Assembly: GCA_027025615.1 (NCBI GenBank)
Contig: JALVQM010000303.1
Coordinates: 1-13,322 of the forward strand
Direction: 5' to 3'
Length of the DNA: 13,322 nucleotides
DNA from: Desulfobacteraceae bacterium
GTDB lineage: Bacteria > Desulfobacterota > Desulfobacteria > Desulfobacterales > Desulfosarcinaceae
A program made the translations under genes and the position numbers. The notes below the pieces were generated by a model that worked only from the letters and a program-made list of their open reading frames with translations, was not told where the DNA came from and ran no database searches. Positions 1 through 5,928 of the stretch are shown piece after piece (within the stretch, counting starts at the first letter, position 1; the number at the start of each line of letters is the position of its first letter).

Positions 1-218
1 GCGCAAAAGCCGTTACAGCCGGTCTCTATAACTTGTACCTTGTCGTTGAGCCCGTGTTTTTCAAGGCCTTCTACCAGGGCATCTTTTACCTTTATGCTGC
101 CTGTGGCATGACAGCCGGTTCCTCCGCATATCAGCAGGTAGGTTTTGTCACGGAATTCAATCCGTGGGGCATGTTGGGCCTTGATGGTTTTAAAATCATC
201 GACGGTTAGTTTGGGCAT
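1..218 (-). CDS. NuoF/HndC/HydB-like NAD(P)H-oxidoreductase subunit, N-terminal part (runs off left edge)
   Basis: The reading frame starts at ATG 216-218, behind an AGGAGG ribosome site, and stays open to the window edge, giving 72 residues. The visible part is a thioredoxin-like [2Fe-2S] domain: cysteines at 31 and 36 (C-x4-C, in CGGTGC) and at 68 and 72 (C-x3-C, in GCNGFC). In HndC, HydB and related formate dehydrogenase subunits this domain precedes the FMN/NAD- and [4Fe-4S]-binding NuoF core, which must lie outside the window. It is the third gene of a minus-strand run after the NuoE-like and DRTGG genes, 18 nt behind the latter. It probably forms the diaphorase of a cytoplasmic hydrogenase or formate dehydrogenase complex; which one cannot be told because the catalytic subunit is not in view. 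Confidence 0.85.
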   Translation of the reverse strand, partial: MPKLTVDDFKTIKAQHAPRIEFRDKTYLLICGGTGCHATGSIKVKDALVEGLEKHGLNDKVQVIETGCNGFC

Positions 219-236
219 AGGCCATTCCTCCTGAAT

Positions 237-590
237 TTACCAGGACCCGTCCAGTCCTCTTATTCCGTTCATGTACAGTCTTCCACAGGAAACAAACAGG
301 GAATAATCTGTCAAAAGCAATGGCAGGTTGTATGAGCGTGCCAGTTCAATAACCTCGGCCGGTGGCTTCTTCCCACGGACTATTATTACCGCTCCAACAC
401 CGACAATCTTGGCGGTTTGGATTACCTGTTCAGTTGTTACACCGGTCAGCAGGGCGCAACCCCTGGCAGCGGCGGCCAGGACATCATCCATCAGGTCTGA
501 AGCTCCGCCGCCTACAACAATGGTGTCCAACTGGTCTTCACCCACCAGTACCTTGGCGTTTAAAATATCCCTTATTTCTGATATTTTCAT
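237..590 (-). CDS. DRTGG-domain protein of the hydrogenase-associated type
   Basis: 117 aa. It fits the small stand-alone DRTGG-domain proteins: an N-terminal MKISEIRDILNAKVL stretch, a Gly-rich GGGASDLMDDVLA region (residues about 27-40), a central ATAKIVGVGAVIIV-like hydrophobic strand and a PLLLTD strand near residue 95. The DRTGG sequence itself is degenerate. Such proteins often sit beside NuoE/NuoF-like subunits and [FeFe]-hydrogenase genes in anaerobes, and a regulatory or sensing role is assumed; no reaction is known to me. It lies 20 nt after the NuoE-like gene and 18 nt before the HndC-like gene, so co-transcription is likely. It occupies the place where Desulfovibrio hnd operons have HndB, but it is not an HndB-type ferredoxin because it lacks the four-cysteine pattern. 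Confidence 0.8.
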   Translation of the reverse strand: MKISEIRDILNAKVLVGEDQLDTIVVGGGASDLMDDVLAAAARGCALLTGVTTEQVIQTAKIVGVGAVIIVRGKKPPAEVIELARSYNLPLLLTDYSLFVSCGRLYMNGIRGLDGSW

Positions 591-610
591 GAGTTCACCG
601 GAAAAAAGAT

Positions 611-1105
611 TTACTCATAGCGATCAAGGATGTCGATAATTTTATCAGAAGAGACTCCGCCATGGGTGTCCTGGTCGACAACCATAACCGGTGCAAGTCC
701 ACAGGCCCCCAGGCATCTCACTGCTTCAAGGGAAAAACGGCGGTCCTCGCTGGTGTCTCCTTCTTTGACTCCATATTTTGTTTCGATACGGGTCATTACT
801 TCTTTGATACCTTTGACATAACAGGCGGTCCCCAGACACAGCCTGATAGTATGTCGTCCCTTTGGTTTCATGGAGAAAAGAGCGTAAAACGAGGCGACCC
901 CGTAAACATCACTCGGGGCAAGGTTCATTCTACGGCCGATGTAATCAATCAGCTCTACCGGGAGGTACCCGACAACTTTCTGGCATCTGCGCAGAACCGT
1001 GATGATTGAACCGGGTATTCTATGGTTGGCTTGCAGAATTTGTTCGATGGAGGCCCACATTTCTTCGGTAATATCCGGATGCTGGAAAGGAATTGATCTG
1101 TTCAT
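611..1105 (-). CDS. NuoE/HndA/HydC-like [2Fe-2S] subunit
   Basis: 164 aa, the usual length for the 24-kDa (NuoE) family. It has an N-terminal helical part, then the thioredoxin-like [2Fe-2S] domain with all four ligands: C90 and C95 (CLGTAC) and C131 and C135 (CLGAC). The motif PSDVYGVASFYALF at about 64-77 is typical of the family. It passes electrons between the FMN-bearing NuoF-like subunit and the rest of a NAD(P)-linked complex. The ATG at 1105 is preceded by a GGAG ribosome site. It is first in a run of three minus-strand genes. It could belong to a respiratory complex I, but the adjacent DRTGG gene and the extra thioredoxin-like domain on the NuoF-like partner favour a soluble hydrogenase or formate dehydrogenase complex. 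Confidence 0.9.
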   Translation of the reverse strand: MNRSIPFQHPDITEEMWASIEQILQANHRIPGSIITVLRRCQKVVGYLPVELIDYIGRRMNLAPSDVYGVASFYALFSMKPKGRHTIRLCLGTACYVKGIKEVMTRIETKYGVKEGDTSEDRRFSLEAVRCLGACGLAPVMVVDQDTHGGVSSDKIIDILDRYE

Positions 1106-1126
1106 CTAAAGCTCCGTTGAGAGGAA

Positions 1127-1132
1127 ATTATA
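1127..1132 (-). promoter_or_regulatory. Candidate -10 box upstream of the NuoE-like gene
   Basis: The minus strand reads TATAAT here, 22 nt before the ATG at 1105. The hexamer 17 nt upstream matches the -35 consensus poorly (2 of 6), so this is a weak call. A TTGACT further upstream (minus strand, near 1190) has no good partner. Confidence 0.25.
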
Positions 1133-1223
1133 TCTGATAATCGGCACCTTGCATCGTCGGCCACAATTTCACAAACCATTTAAAAAGTCAATGGTGGCCT
1201 GCACTGTGAACAAATTTCAGCAG

Positions 1224-1243
1224 GGATACGTCAAGCCGTATCC
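1224..1243. repeat. Short perfect hairpin in the 221-nt gap between the NuoE-like gene and the response regulator
   Basis: GGATACG at 1224-1230 and CGTATCC at 1237-1243 form a 7-bp perfect stem with a 6-nt loop. It lies about 85 nt past the stop of the response regulator (minus strand) and is not followed by a T-run on either strand, so it is not a standard terminator. It might be an mRNA 3' end structure or an operator; the rest of the gap shows nothing clear. Confidence 0.35.
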
Positions 1244-1326
1244 GCCAGGATTAAAGCAGGGGTTATGAAGGCCTTGGTACTGTCTTGCCCCGCCGGGAAA
1301 TAACCATCCGGGGGGTATGATTTTTG

Positions 1327-1692
1327 TCAGCAAACAAGGTCCTGGATGGCGGACAGTAATTGGCGGCGATCGATGGGTTTGCAGAATGTGTATTGAGCGC
1401 CGAGTTTTTGGGCCAGAAAAAGGTAATCGTCAGGTTTGTTACGGCCACCGCCGGATATGGCGATTATTTTGACAGCGGGGTCCATTTTTTTCATTTCACG
1501 GATGGTTTCGATGCCCTCGATCCCGGGCATAATCAAATCTGTAATGATGACATCAAAAGACTGGCTGCGGAAAAGGGTCAGCCCGGCATTTCCGTTGTCG
1601 GCTGTTTCCACCAGGTATCCAGCACGCTCCAGGGATTGTTGCAGCATTGATTGGACGAACTTGTCATCTTCAATCAGTAAAATTTTATTCAT
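1327..1692 (-). CDS. Single-domain response regulator (receiver domain only)
   Basis: 121 aa, a bare CheY-like receiver with no output domain. The acidic pocket is D9/D10 (LLIEDD), the phospho-acceptor is D52 (VIITDLIMPG), the switch serine is S80 (AISGGG) and the conserved lysine is K105 (FCKPID), so it should be phosphorylatable. The loop after S80 (GGGRNKPDDY) is Gly/Asn-rich, as in many deltaproteobacterial stand-alone receivers. ATG at 1692 is the start. It follows a membrane-anchored protein gene by 17 nt, so the two probably share a transcript. No histidine kinase is in the window; its partner is unknown, and it may act by protein contact rather than DNA binding. Confidence 0.9.
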   Translation of the reverse strand: MNKILLIEDDKFVQSMLQQSLERAGYLVETADNGNAGLTLFRSQSFDVIITDLIMPGIEGIETIREMKKMDPAVKIIAISGGGRNKPDDYLFLAQKLGAQYTFCKPIDRRQLLSAIQDLVC

Positions 1693-1709
1693 TTACAAAC
1701 CTCCGGATT

Positions 1710-2321
1710 TCATGAACGCTGGCTGGCGGTCCTTAAACGGGCCAAAAGCCTGCCGGATGATTTTCGAACGGTAAGCATTTTTCTTATCAGGTCACGACGG
1801 TCTTCGGCCAGAGCCCTTTTACCCCTGACAGGATCTATCAGCCAGGTGACGTAAATTGTCTGGATTCGTCCCATGGTGTAATTAAGAGTTTCAGCCACTG
1901 TGGCCCTGGTTTTTTTGATCAGTTCAAGCTGTCCGTTTACAAGTTTTGTCTGATCCGGGAATTTTTTCGCAATTGATGTCAATCGTTTTGTTTCGCTGTC
2001 CATCAGGACAATATCATCATCCAGGGATATTACCAGGGAATGCACCTTGGGCATGTAGCGGTAAACAAAATCCATGACTTCGGGTTTAACCTTGACAGAG
2101 CCCAGCTTCAGCCTGGGTTTTTCCTGGAAATAGTGTTCGTAGGCCCAGTATCCCCCACCGCCGAGCATCGCCAGTACTGTAAGTACAATCATCAATGTAA
2201 CCAGGGCCTTGCCACTTTGATTGCGACCCCGGCAAATAGCCTGGTATCCTTGCCTGACCGTTATATGGCTGCTTGTTCCTGTCAATTTGAAAACCATATG
2301 ATTAACATTTATGCAATACAA
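1710..2321 (-). CDS. Unrecognised membrane-anchored protein
   Basis: Up to 203 aa if it starts at TTG 2319-2321, which directly follows an in-frame stop. No candidate start (TTG 2321, ATG 2297, TTG 2285) has a good ribosome site, so the N-terminus is uncertain. One transmembrane segment lies at about residues 39-61 (LVTLMIVLTVLAML then four glycines). After it comes a mostly helical, charged region with many Lys/Arg, predicted outside the membrane. I recognise no family. The layout (one membrane anchor plus a helical extracytoplasmic part) could suit a small sensor or envelope protein. It is followed 17 nt later by a single-domain response regulator, which suggests but does not prove a signalling link. 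Confidence 0.65.
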   Translation of the reverse strand: MYCINVNHMVFKLTGTSSHITVRQGYQAICRGRNQSGKALVTLMIVLTVLAMLGGGGYWAYEHYFQEKPRLKLGSVKVKPEVMDFVYRYMPKVHSLVISLDDDIVLMDSETKRLTSIAKKFPDQTKLVNGQLELIKKTRATVAETLNYTMGRIQTIYVTWLIDPVRGKRALAEDRRDLIRKMLTVRKSSGRLLARLRTASQRS

Positions 2322-2350
2322 TTAAACTATAAAAGCCGCCCTGACCTGAT

Positions 2351-2356
2351 ATTATA
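2351..2356 (-). promoter_or_regulatory. Candidate -10 box before the membrane-anchored protein gene
   Basis: The minus strand reads TATAAT 29 nt before the TTG at 2321. The best -35 (CCGACA, minus strand 2377-2372) is 15 nt away, too close for a good sigma-70 promoter. Weak. Confidence 0.25.
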
Positions 2357-2415
2357 TTGTTTACTATCGGTTGTCGGGGTTGATAAATTTAGCTTTTAAT
2401 TATGCAGACCGCAAA

Positions 2416-2805
2416 TCAGATGAGGATATCCCGGTAGGTGTCCGGAGCCTGGGGGTCATAAGGCCGGTTGCTGAAAGCTATCAGGATTCCCGGCCGGGTG
2501 CCGGTGTTTTTGATAGCATGGGCAACGCCGGGGGGAAATACAAGCTGGATTGCTTCTTCTTTGCCCACGGAAATATCACGGGTCGTGTTTGCCTTTCTGA
2601 AGCGTACCAGGGCCGGGCCAAAAACGGTTACCGTTTCAGTGGCCAGCCGGTGGAAATGGTTGCCTCGGATTTGACCGGGCAAAGTTATCACCAGGTGGGC
2701 GTTTTTCTGATGCTCAATTTGGCTCAGGGAAAGTGGTTCGAAAACCCATCCCCGCTTGTCACAGCACACAGAGATATGCCGGATTTTTACCGAGGCTGAA
2801 GTCAT
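2416..2805 (-). CDS. Cupin-domain protein (single-domain sugar-epimerase/WbuC-like type)
   Basis: 129 aa with both cupin motifs complete. Motif 1 is G44-x5-H50-x-H52-x4-E57 (in GQIRGNHFHRLATE) and motif 2 is P91-x-G93-x2-H96-x3-N100 (PPGVAHAIKN). H50, H52, E57 and H96 would bind a metal. The N-terminal RGWVFEPL segment resembles cupins linked to polysaccharide sugar enzymes (the C-terminal part of CapF-type proteins), but there are no sugar genes nearby, so the substrate is unknown. Its ATG overlaps the TGA stop of trmJ (ATGA, 2802-2805), which suggests translational coupling. It is the last gene of the ndk-trmJ-cupin unit. Confidence 0.8.
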   Translation of the reverse strand: MTSASVKIRHISVCCDKRGWVFEPLSLSQIEHQKNAHLVITLPGQIRGNHFHRLATETVTVFGPALVRFRKANTTRDISVGKEEAIQLVFPPGVAHAIKNTGTRPGILIAFSNRPYDPQAPDTYRDILI

Positions 2806-3596
2806 TTTTTTTCACTCTCCTTGCGACCGGCTTTTCGTCCATCCTGGTAGCATTTGTGGCTGTACCAGTCAATCTGGCGGCAAATGCCCCTGATGATACT
2901 TACTTCTCCGGCCCTTAGCTGAAGCCGGGAAAAAAAATGGCGCAGCTTGTTCATCCAGTAATCCGGATTTTCCGGCTGAATGTAGTTGATCCTGACCAGA
3001 ATTTCTTTTACCTGCTCGTACATTCCGTCCAATTCGTAACGGCTGGCCAGGCGGGGAGCGAAAGTCTCCGGTTCAGGAAGCGATGTCTGGAACAATTCGT
3101 AACATATCACCATTACCGCCTGGGCTAAATTGAGAGAAGCAAAATCAGCCGTAGGGATGGTTACCAGCCGGTGGCACAGGCGCAGTTCAGCATTGGTCAG
3201 TCCGCGGTCTTCCGGGCCGAATACGATTGCCACCCGGTTGTTGGATGCAATTGGAACAAGGTCCCGGGCCATACGACCAGGGCTTGTGGTTAATTTGCGT
3301 TGTCCGCCCAGACGGGCTGTGGTACCAATGACATACTGAAATGGTGCAAGGGCGGTTTTCAAGTCCTGGTATTGCTGCATATCTTCCACTACCTGCAGGG
3401 CGGCATGGGTGGCCAGGCGACATATCCGGGTAAGATCACAATTTTCAGGATCTACAACCATCAACCGGCCGATACCCATGTTGGCCATTGCCCGGGCAGC
3501 CGATCCGATGTTTTCCGGAAAACGGGGCCGCTGCAGTACAATCGCGATATTGTCCAGGTCAATGGAAGTATTATCAGGCAACTTGCTCGAAGGCAT
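2802..3596 (-). CDS. trmJ: tRNA (cytidine/uridine-2'-O-)-methyltransferase, TrmJ-type SPOUT enzyme
   Basis: 264 aa. It would use S-adenosylmethionine to methylate the ribose at position 32 in the anticodon loop of certain tRNAs. SPOUT (trefoil-knot) motifs are visible: RFPENIGSAARAMANMG from residue 25 (motif 1 with N29 and R35), FGPEDRGLTNAEL at 126-138 (motif 2) and SLNLAQAV at 154-161 (motif 3). The C-terminal part (about 185-264) carries the family's helical extension. The ATG at 3594-3596 lies inside the end of ndk, giving a 23-nt overlap, and the 3' end overlaps the cupin gene by 4 nt. Other SPOUT 2'-O-methyltransferases (TrmH, LasT-like) are possible, but the motif spacing and length best fit TrmJ. 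Confidence 0.85.
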   Translation of the reverse strand: MPSSKLPDNTSIDLDNIAIVLQRPRFPENIGSAARAMANMGIGRLMVVDPENCDLTRICRLATHAALQVVEDMQQYQDLKTALAPFQYVIGTTARLGGQRKLTTSPGRMARDLVPIASNNRVAIVFGPEDRGLTNAELRLCHRLVTIPTADFASLNLAQAVMVICYELFQTSLPEPETFAPRLASRYELDGMYEQVKEILVRINYIQPENPDYWMNKLRHFFSRLQLRAGEVSIIRGICRQIDWYSHKCYQDGRKAGRKESEKK

Positions 3597-3990
3597 TGAA
3601 AAAGTAACCTATTTCAAATGCAGCCGTTTCAGGGGCGTCTGAACCATGAACCACGTTTTTTTCAATATCGGTTGCAAAGTCGCATCTGATGGTACCGTCG
3701 GCGGCTTCTTTATAATTTGTGGCGCCCATCATTTCCCGCCACTTGCCAATGGCATTTTCGCCCTTCAGAACCATTACCACCGCCGGTCCGGATGACATAA
3801 AATCGGTAAGGCTGTCGAAAAAGGGTTTGTCCCGATGCACGGCGTAAAATCCCTGAGCCTGGACCTTTGTCATCGAAATCATTTTCATGGCCGAGATTTC
3901 TAAACCGCTTTCTTCAATCCGTTTAATGACTTCTCCAATCAGTCCGCGTGCTACTCCGTCAGGTTTGATTATGGCCAGGGTTTTTTGCAT
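3574..3990 (-). CDS. ndk: Nucleoside diphosphate kinase
   Basis: 138 aa, the normal bacterial length. It transfers the gamma phosphate from ATP to nucleoside diphosphates through a phospho-histidine. Seen: the N-terminal TLAIIKPDGVARGLIGE with K9, the nucleotide-binding residues around R85 and R102, N112, and the catalytic H115 in NVVHGSD. The ATG at 3990 follows an AAAGGA ribosome site on the minus strand. Its end overlaps trmJ by 23 nt. It starts the minus-strand ndk-trmJ-cupin unit and is divergent from the FmdB-type gene. I see no clear promoter for it in 3991-4098. Confidence 0.95.
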   Translation of the reverse strand: MQKTLAIIKPDGVARGLIGEVIKRIEESGLEISAMKMISMTKVQAQGFYAVHRDKPFFDSLTDFMSSGPAVVMVLKGENAIGKWREMMGATNYKEAADGTIRCDFATDIEKNVVHGSDAPETAAFEIGYFFNAFEQVA

Positions 3991-4098
3991 GGTATTTTCC
4001 TTTCTTTGGTTTGTTTGGGGCTCGATTAGCAGAACCCACAGGTCAAGTCAACGTTGATGACTGTATAAAAAACTCGCTATGGGCAACAACATGGGCTC

Positions 4099-4128
4099 TT
4101 GACAATTTGCCTTAAGCGAATTTTAAAT
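4099..4128 (+). promoter_or_regulatory. Sigma-70-type promoter of the FmdB-type gene
   Basis: A perfect -35 TTGACA at 4099-4104 and, after an 18-nt spacer, a -10 TTAAAT at 4123-4128 (4 of 6; TTTAAA one base earlier gives a 17-nt spacer). It lies about 44 nt before the ATG at 4172, in the divergent gap to ndk. Confidence 0.6.
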
Positions 4129-4171
4129 TGGACAGTCCCGGTGCAAAGTTCAGGATCAGGAGGAAAGAGCG

Positions 4172-4666
4172 ATGCCTGTCTATGAGTTTTATTGTGAACG
4201 TTGCAATACCATTTTTAATTTTTATTCAAGGACGGTTAATACCACCAAATGTCCGGCCTGCCCAATCTGTAGTAACCCGAGGCTCCAACGTCAAATGTCG
4301 ACGTTTGCGGTAACCGGCAGATCCCGGGAAGATGACCCAGGCGATGATTTGCCCTTTGACGAGCAGTCTATGGAAACAGCCATGAACATGTTGGCAGGCG
4401 AGGCAGAAAGGTTCAATGATGACGATCCCCGGCAGGCAGCCCGGCTGATGAGAAAATTTACGGATATTACAGGCATGGAACTGGGCGAAGGAATGCAGGA
4501 AGCACTCAGGCGAATGGAACAGGGAGAAGATCCCGAGCAGATCGAGGCCGAAATGGGAGAGTTGCTTGAACAGGAAGATCCATTTTTGCTTGCCGGTAAT
4601 AAAAAAAGGAATTCAGCGAAAGGCTTTCGACCTCCTAAGCGGGATGATACCCTTTACGATCTTTAG
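4172..4666 (+). CDS. FmdB-family putative regulatory protein with zinc ribbon
   Basis: 164 aa. It starts with the hallmark MPVYEFYCERCNTIF of the FmdB family; C8/C11 and C28/C31 (with C34) form a zinc ribbon in the first 35 residues. The rest is acidic and rich in Glu, Asp, Met and Gln, and looks helical, ending in a basic/hydrophobic tail (residues about 148-164). FmdB-type proteins are named from a gene near methanogen/methylotroph formamidase and formylmethanofuran genes; a true function is not established. The ATG at 4172 has a strong AGGAGG site and beats the in-frame-less alternative upstream. The TAG stop at 4664-4666 lies inside a repeat shared with the next gene's stop. Confidence 0.85.
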   Translation: MPVYEFYCERCNTIFNFYSRTVNTTKCPACPICSNPRLQRQMSTFAVTGRSREDDPGDDLPFDEQSMETAMNMLAGEAERFNDDDPRQAARLMRKFTDITGMELGEGMQEALRRMEQGEDPEQIEAEMGELLEQEDPFLLAGNKKRNSAKGFRPPKRDDTLYDL

Positions 4667-4679
4667 CAGGTTGCTGAAA
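4663..4679 (+). repeat. Dispersed-repeat motif, copy 1, over the stop codon of the FmdB-type gene
   Basis: TTAGCAGGTTGCTGAAA. It matches 15 of 17 bases with the motif at 5477-5493, and both copies begin at the TAG stop of a gene. In copy 1 the following bases contain GGTTTG and CAAACC in inverted orientation (4683-4711 region). Confidence 0.6.
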
Positions 4680-4805
4680 ACCTGGTTTGTCAAGCTGGAG
4701 CAAGGCAAACCGAGGGGAAAAAACGGAGTCTATATCCGGTAAATAAACATAGCTGCAGAATTTAACCCGGCAGAAGCAAAGCCGGTGGTTCTTTAAAAAC
4801 CGTCA

Positions 4806-4928
4806 AGCCTTGGGCAACGGGCCGAGAGGACTGCTCGCTGAATATCGCAATCATATCTGGACGCGAGCCAGTAAACATATCGAACCTGTTAATAAACCAT
4901 AAATTTTAACAGGGTTCTGCCCAAGGCT
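4806..4928 (+). other. Possible structured RNA / leader before the macro-domain gene
   Basis: Three paired elements can be drawn by hand. P1: AGCCTTGGGCA (4806-4816) with TGCCCAAGGCT (4918-4928), 11 bp perfect, closing the whole. P2: ACTGCTCGC (4830-4838) with GCGAGCCAGT (4863-4872), 9 bp with one bulged C. P3: GAACCTGTTAA (4882-4892) with TTAACAGGGTTC (4906-4917), 11 bp with one bulged G and a 13-nt loop. The P3 right arm ends exactly where the P1 right arm begins, giving a three-way-junction layout. The ribosome site of the macro-domain gene follows 5-15 nt later. I match it to no RNA family; it could be a cis-regulatory leader, a small RNA or a relic of a mobile element. Confidence 0.5.
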
Positions 4929-4949
4929 ACCGGGGAAAGGAGAACAAGA

Positions 4950-5480
4950 TTGAATAATTCCATAAAAGAAAAAATTTCGATTATTCAAGGCGATATAACC
5001 GGTATGCAAGTCGATGCCATTGTCAACGCTGCCAATACGTCCCTGCTGGGAGGAGGCGGGGTTGACGGTGCCATTCATAGGGCTGCTGGAGCCGGGTTGC
5101 TCGCTGAATGCCGTACGCTTGGGGGCTGTCCTACCGGTGAGGCACGTATTACCAAAGGCTACAATCTGCCGGCCAGGTACGTTATTCACACAGTCGGCCC
5201 GGTTTACCGTGGACGTCCACAGGATGCCGAGCTTTTAAGATCCTGTTATCAGAACAGCCTTGCACTGGCTGCCCAACATGGGCTGGCCAGCATTGCATTC
5301 CCGGCCATAAGTTGTGGTGTTTATGGCTATCCGGTCAAAGAGGCCTGTCGTATAGCTATCGATACTTGTATAGGCTTTTTGGAACATTATGAAAATCTTT
5401 CCCGTATATATTTTGTCCTCTTCGGCAGGCCGGAGCTTGAAATCTACCAGCAGTACTGGCGACAGCTGACAGGCAATTAG
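4950..5480 (+). CDS. Macro-domain protein (MacroD/YmdB-type ADP-ribose or O-acetyl-ADP-ribose hydrolase)
   Basis: 176 aa, one complete macro domain. Seen: GDIT (14-17), the NAAN motif (N26, N29), the glycine-rich LLGGGGVDGAIHRAAG (33-47) that wraps the distal ribose, the CPTGEA turn near 60 and the SCGVYGYP loop (121-128). These are the residues of the class that removes acetyl from O-acetyl-ADP-ribose or ADP-ribose from proteins. The start is TTG at 4950, chosen because GGGGAAAGGAG lies just upstream and the domain would be cut by later starts. It stands alone between two gaps, with a possibly structured leader (4806-4928). The TAG stop lies in a dispersed repeat. Confidence 0.9.
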   Translation: MNNSIKEKISIIQGDITGMQVDAIVNAANTSLLGGGGVDGAIHRAAGAGLLAECRTLGGCPTGEARITKGYNLPARYVIHTVGPVYRGRPQDAELLRSCYQNSLALAAQHGLASIAFPAISCGVYGYPVKEACRIAIDTCIGFLEHYENLSRIYFVLFGRPELEIYQQYWRQLTGN

Positions 5481-5493
5481 CAGGCTGTTGAAA
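5477..5493 (+). repeat. Dispersed-repeat motif, copy 2, over the stop codon of the macro-domain gene
   Basis: TTAGCAGGCTGTTGAAA, 15 of 17 identical to 4663-4679 and again beginning at a TAG stop codon. Confidence 0.6.
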
Positions 5494-5822
5494 GACCACA
5501 GTAATCGCCGGATTCTTACCGGAATATCAGAACCTTTGCCAAACCATCAGGCAGGCCCTCCTGGATACGCCTGGATCGAGGTGAAAAATTTGCGTAACTT
5601 TAATTTTAGGAAAGGCTCTGTTTTGTGTAAAATATGATTTGTTCTGCCGGAAACCTTTTAGCCCCTGGCTGTTCAGGCTTGGTTTATGGATTCAAAATCA
5701 TTAAAATGTAACAATGAATTAAAGATTTCACCAATCAGGACCGATTGTACTTCATAATAGATGGTTTTGAGGTTTATTACGATTCGAATCAGAGTAAATA
5801 ATGGCCATTTTGCCGGTTTGGA

Positions 5823-5851
5823 TTGACAAACCAATCAGCTCTGGTTAATTT
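5823..5851 (+). promoter_or_regulatory. Candidate promoter of the HesB-like selenoprotein gene
   Basis: A perfect -35 TTGACA at 5823-5828, a 17-nt spacer, and a weak -10 TAATTT at 5846-5851 (3 of 6). It would start transcription about 70 nt before the ATG. Confidence 0.4.
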
Positions 5852-5884
5852 TGCTAAGACTCTAAAGGGCGGGGTAAGCGGTAT

Positions 5885-5900
5885 GCCGGATTAAACCGGC
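5885..5900 (+). promoter_or_regulatory. Small hairpin just before the ribosome site of the HesB-like gene
   Basis: GCCGG (5885-5889) and CCGGC (5896-5900) with a 6-nt loop, ending 16 nt before the AAGGAGG at 5917-5923. It leaves the ribosome site free and may be a 5'-end stabiliser; role not known. Confidence 0.3.
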
Positions 5901-5928
5901 CGCGATATATTTTATCAAGGAGGACGAA

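Larger units (their letters stand above)
5481..5928. other. 448-nt gap without a gene
   Basis: After the repeat at its left end this stretch holds no convincing reading frame on either strand (the longest plus-strand ATG frame seen, from about 5634, codes only some 25 residues) and no tRNA. CCGG-type short stems occur near 5506-5520. At its right end are a promoter-like pair (5823-5851), a 5-bp hairpin (5885-5900) and the ribosome site of the HesB-like gene. The large AT-rich middle is unexplained. Confidence 0.6.

Noticed and set aside
1150..1175. Sigma-54 promoter-like TGGC...TGC on the minus strand before the NuoE-like gene
   Set aside because: The GG to GC distance is two bases too short for a -24/-12 promoter.
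5634..5711. Small plus-strand reading frame of about 25 codons in the 448-nt gap
   Set aside because: No ribosome site and no recognisable peptide; length expected by chance.
5781..5790. GATTCGAATC as a tRNA T-loop
   Set aside because: Flanking bases do not pair as a T-stem and no cloverleaf can be drawn; a 10-nt palindrome is common by chance.
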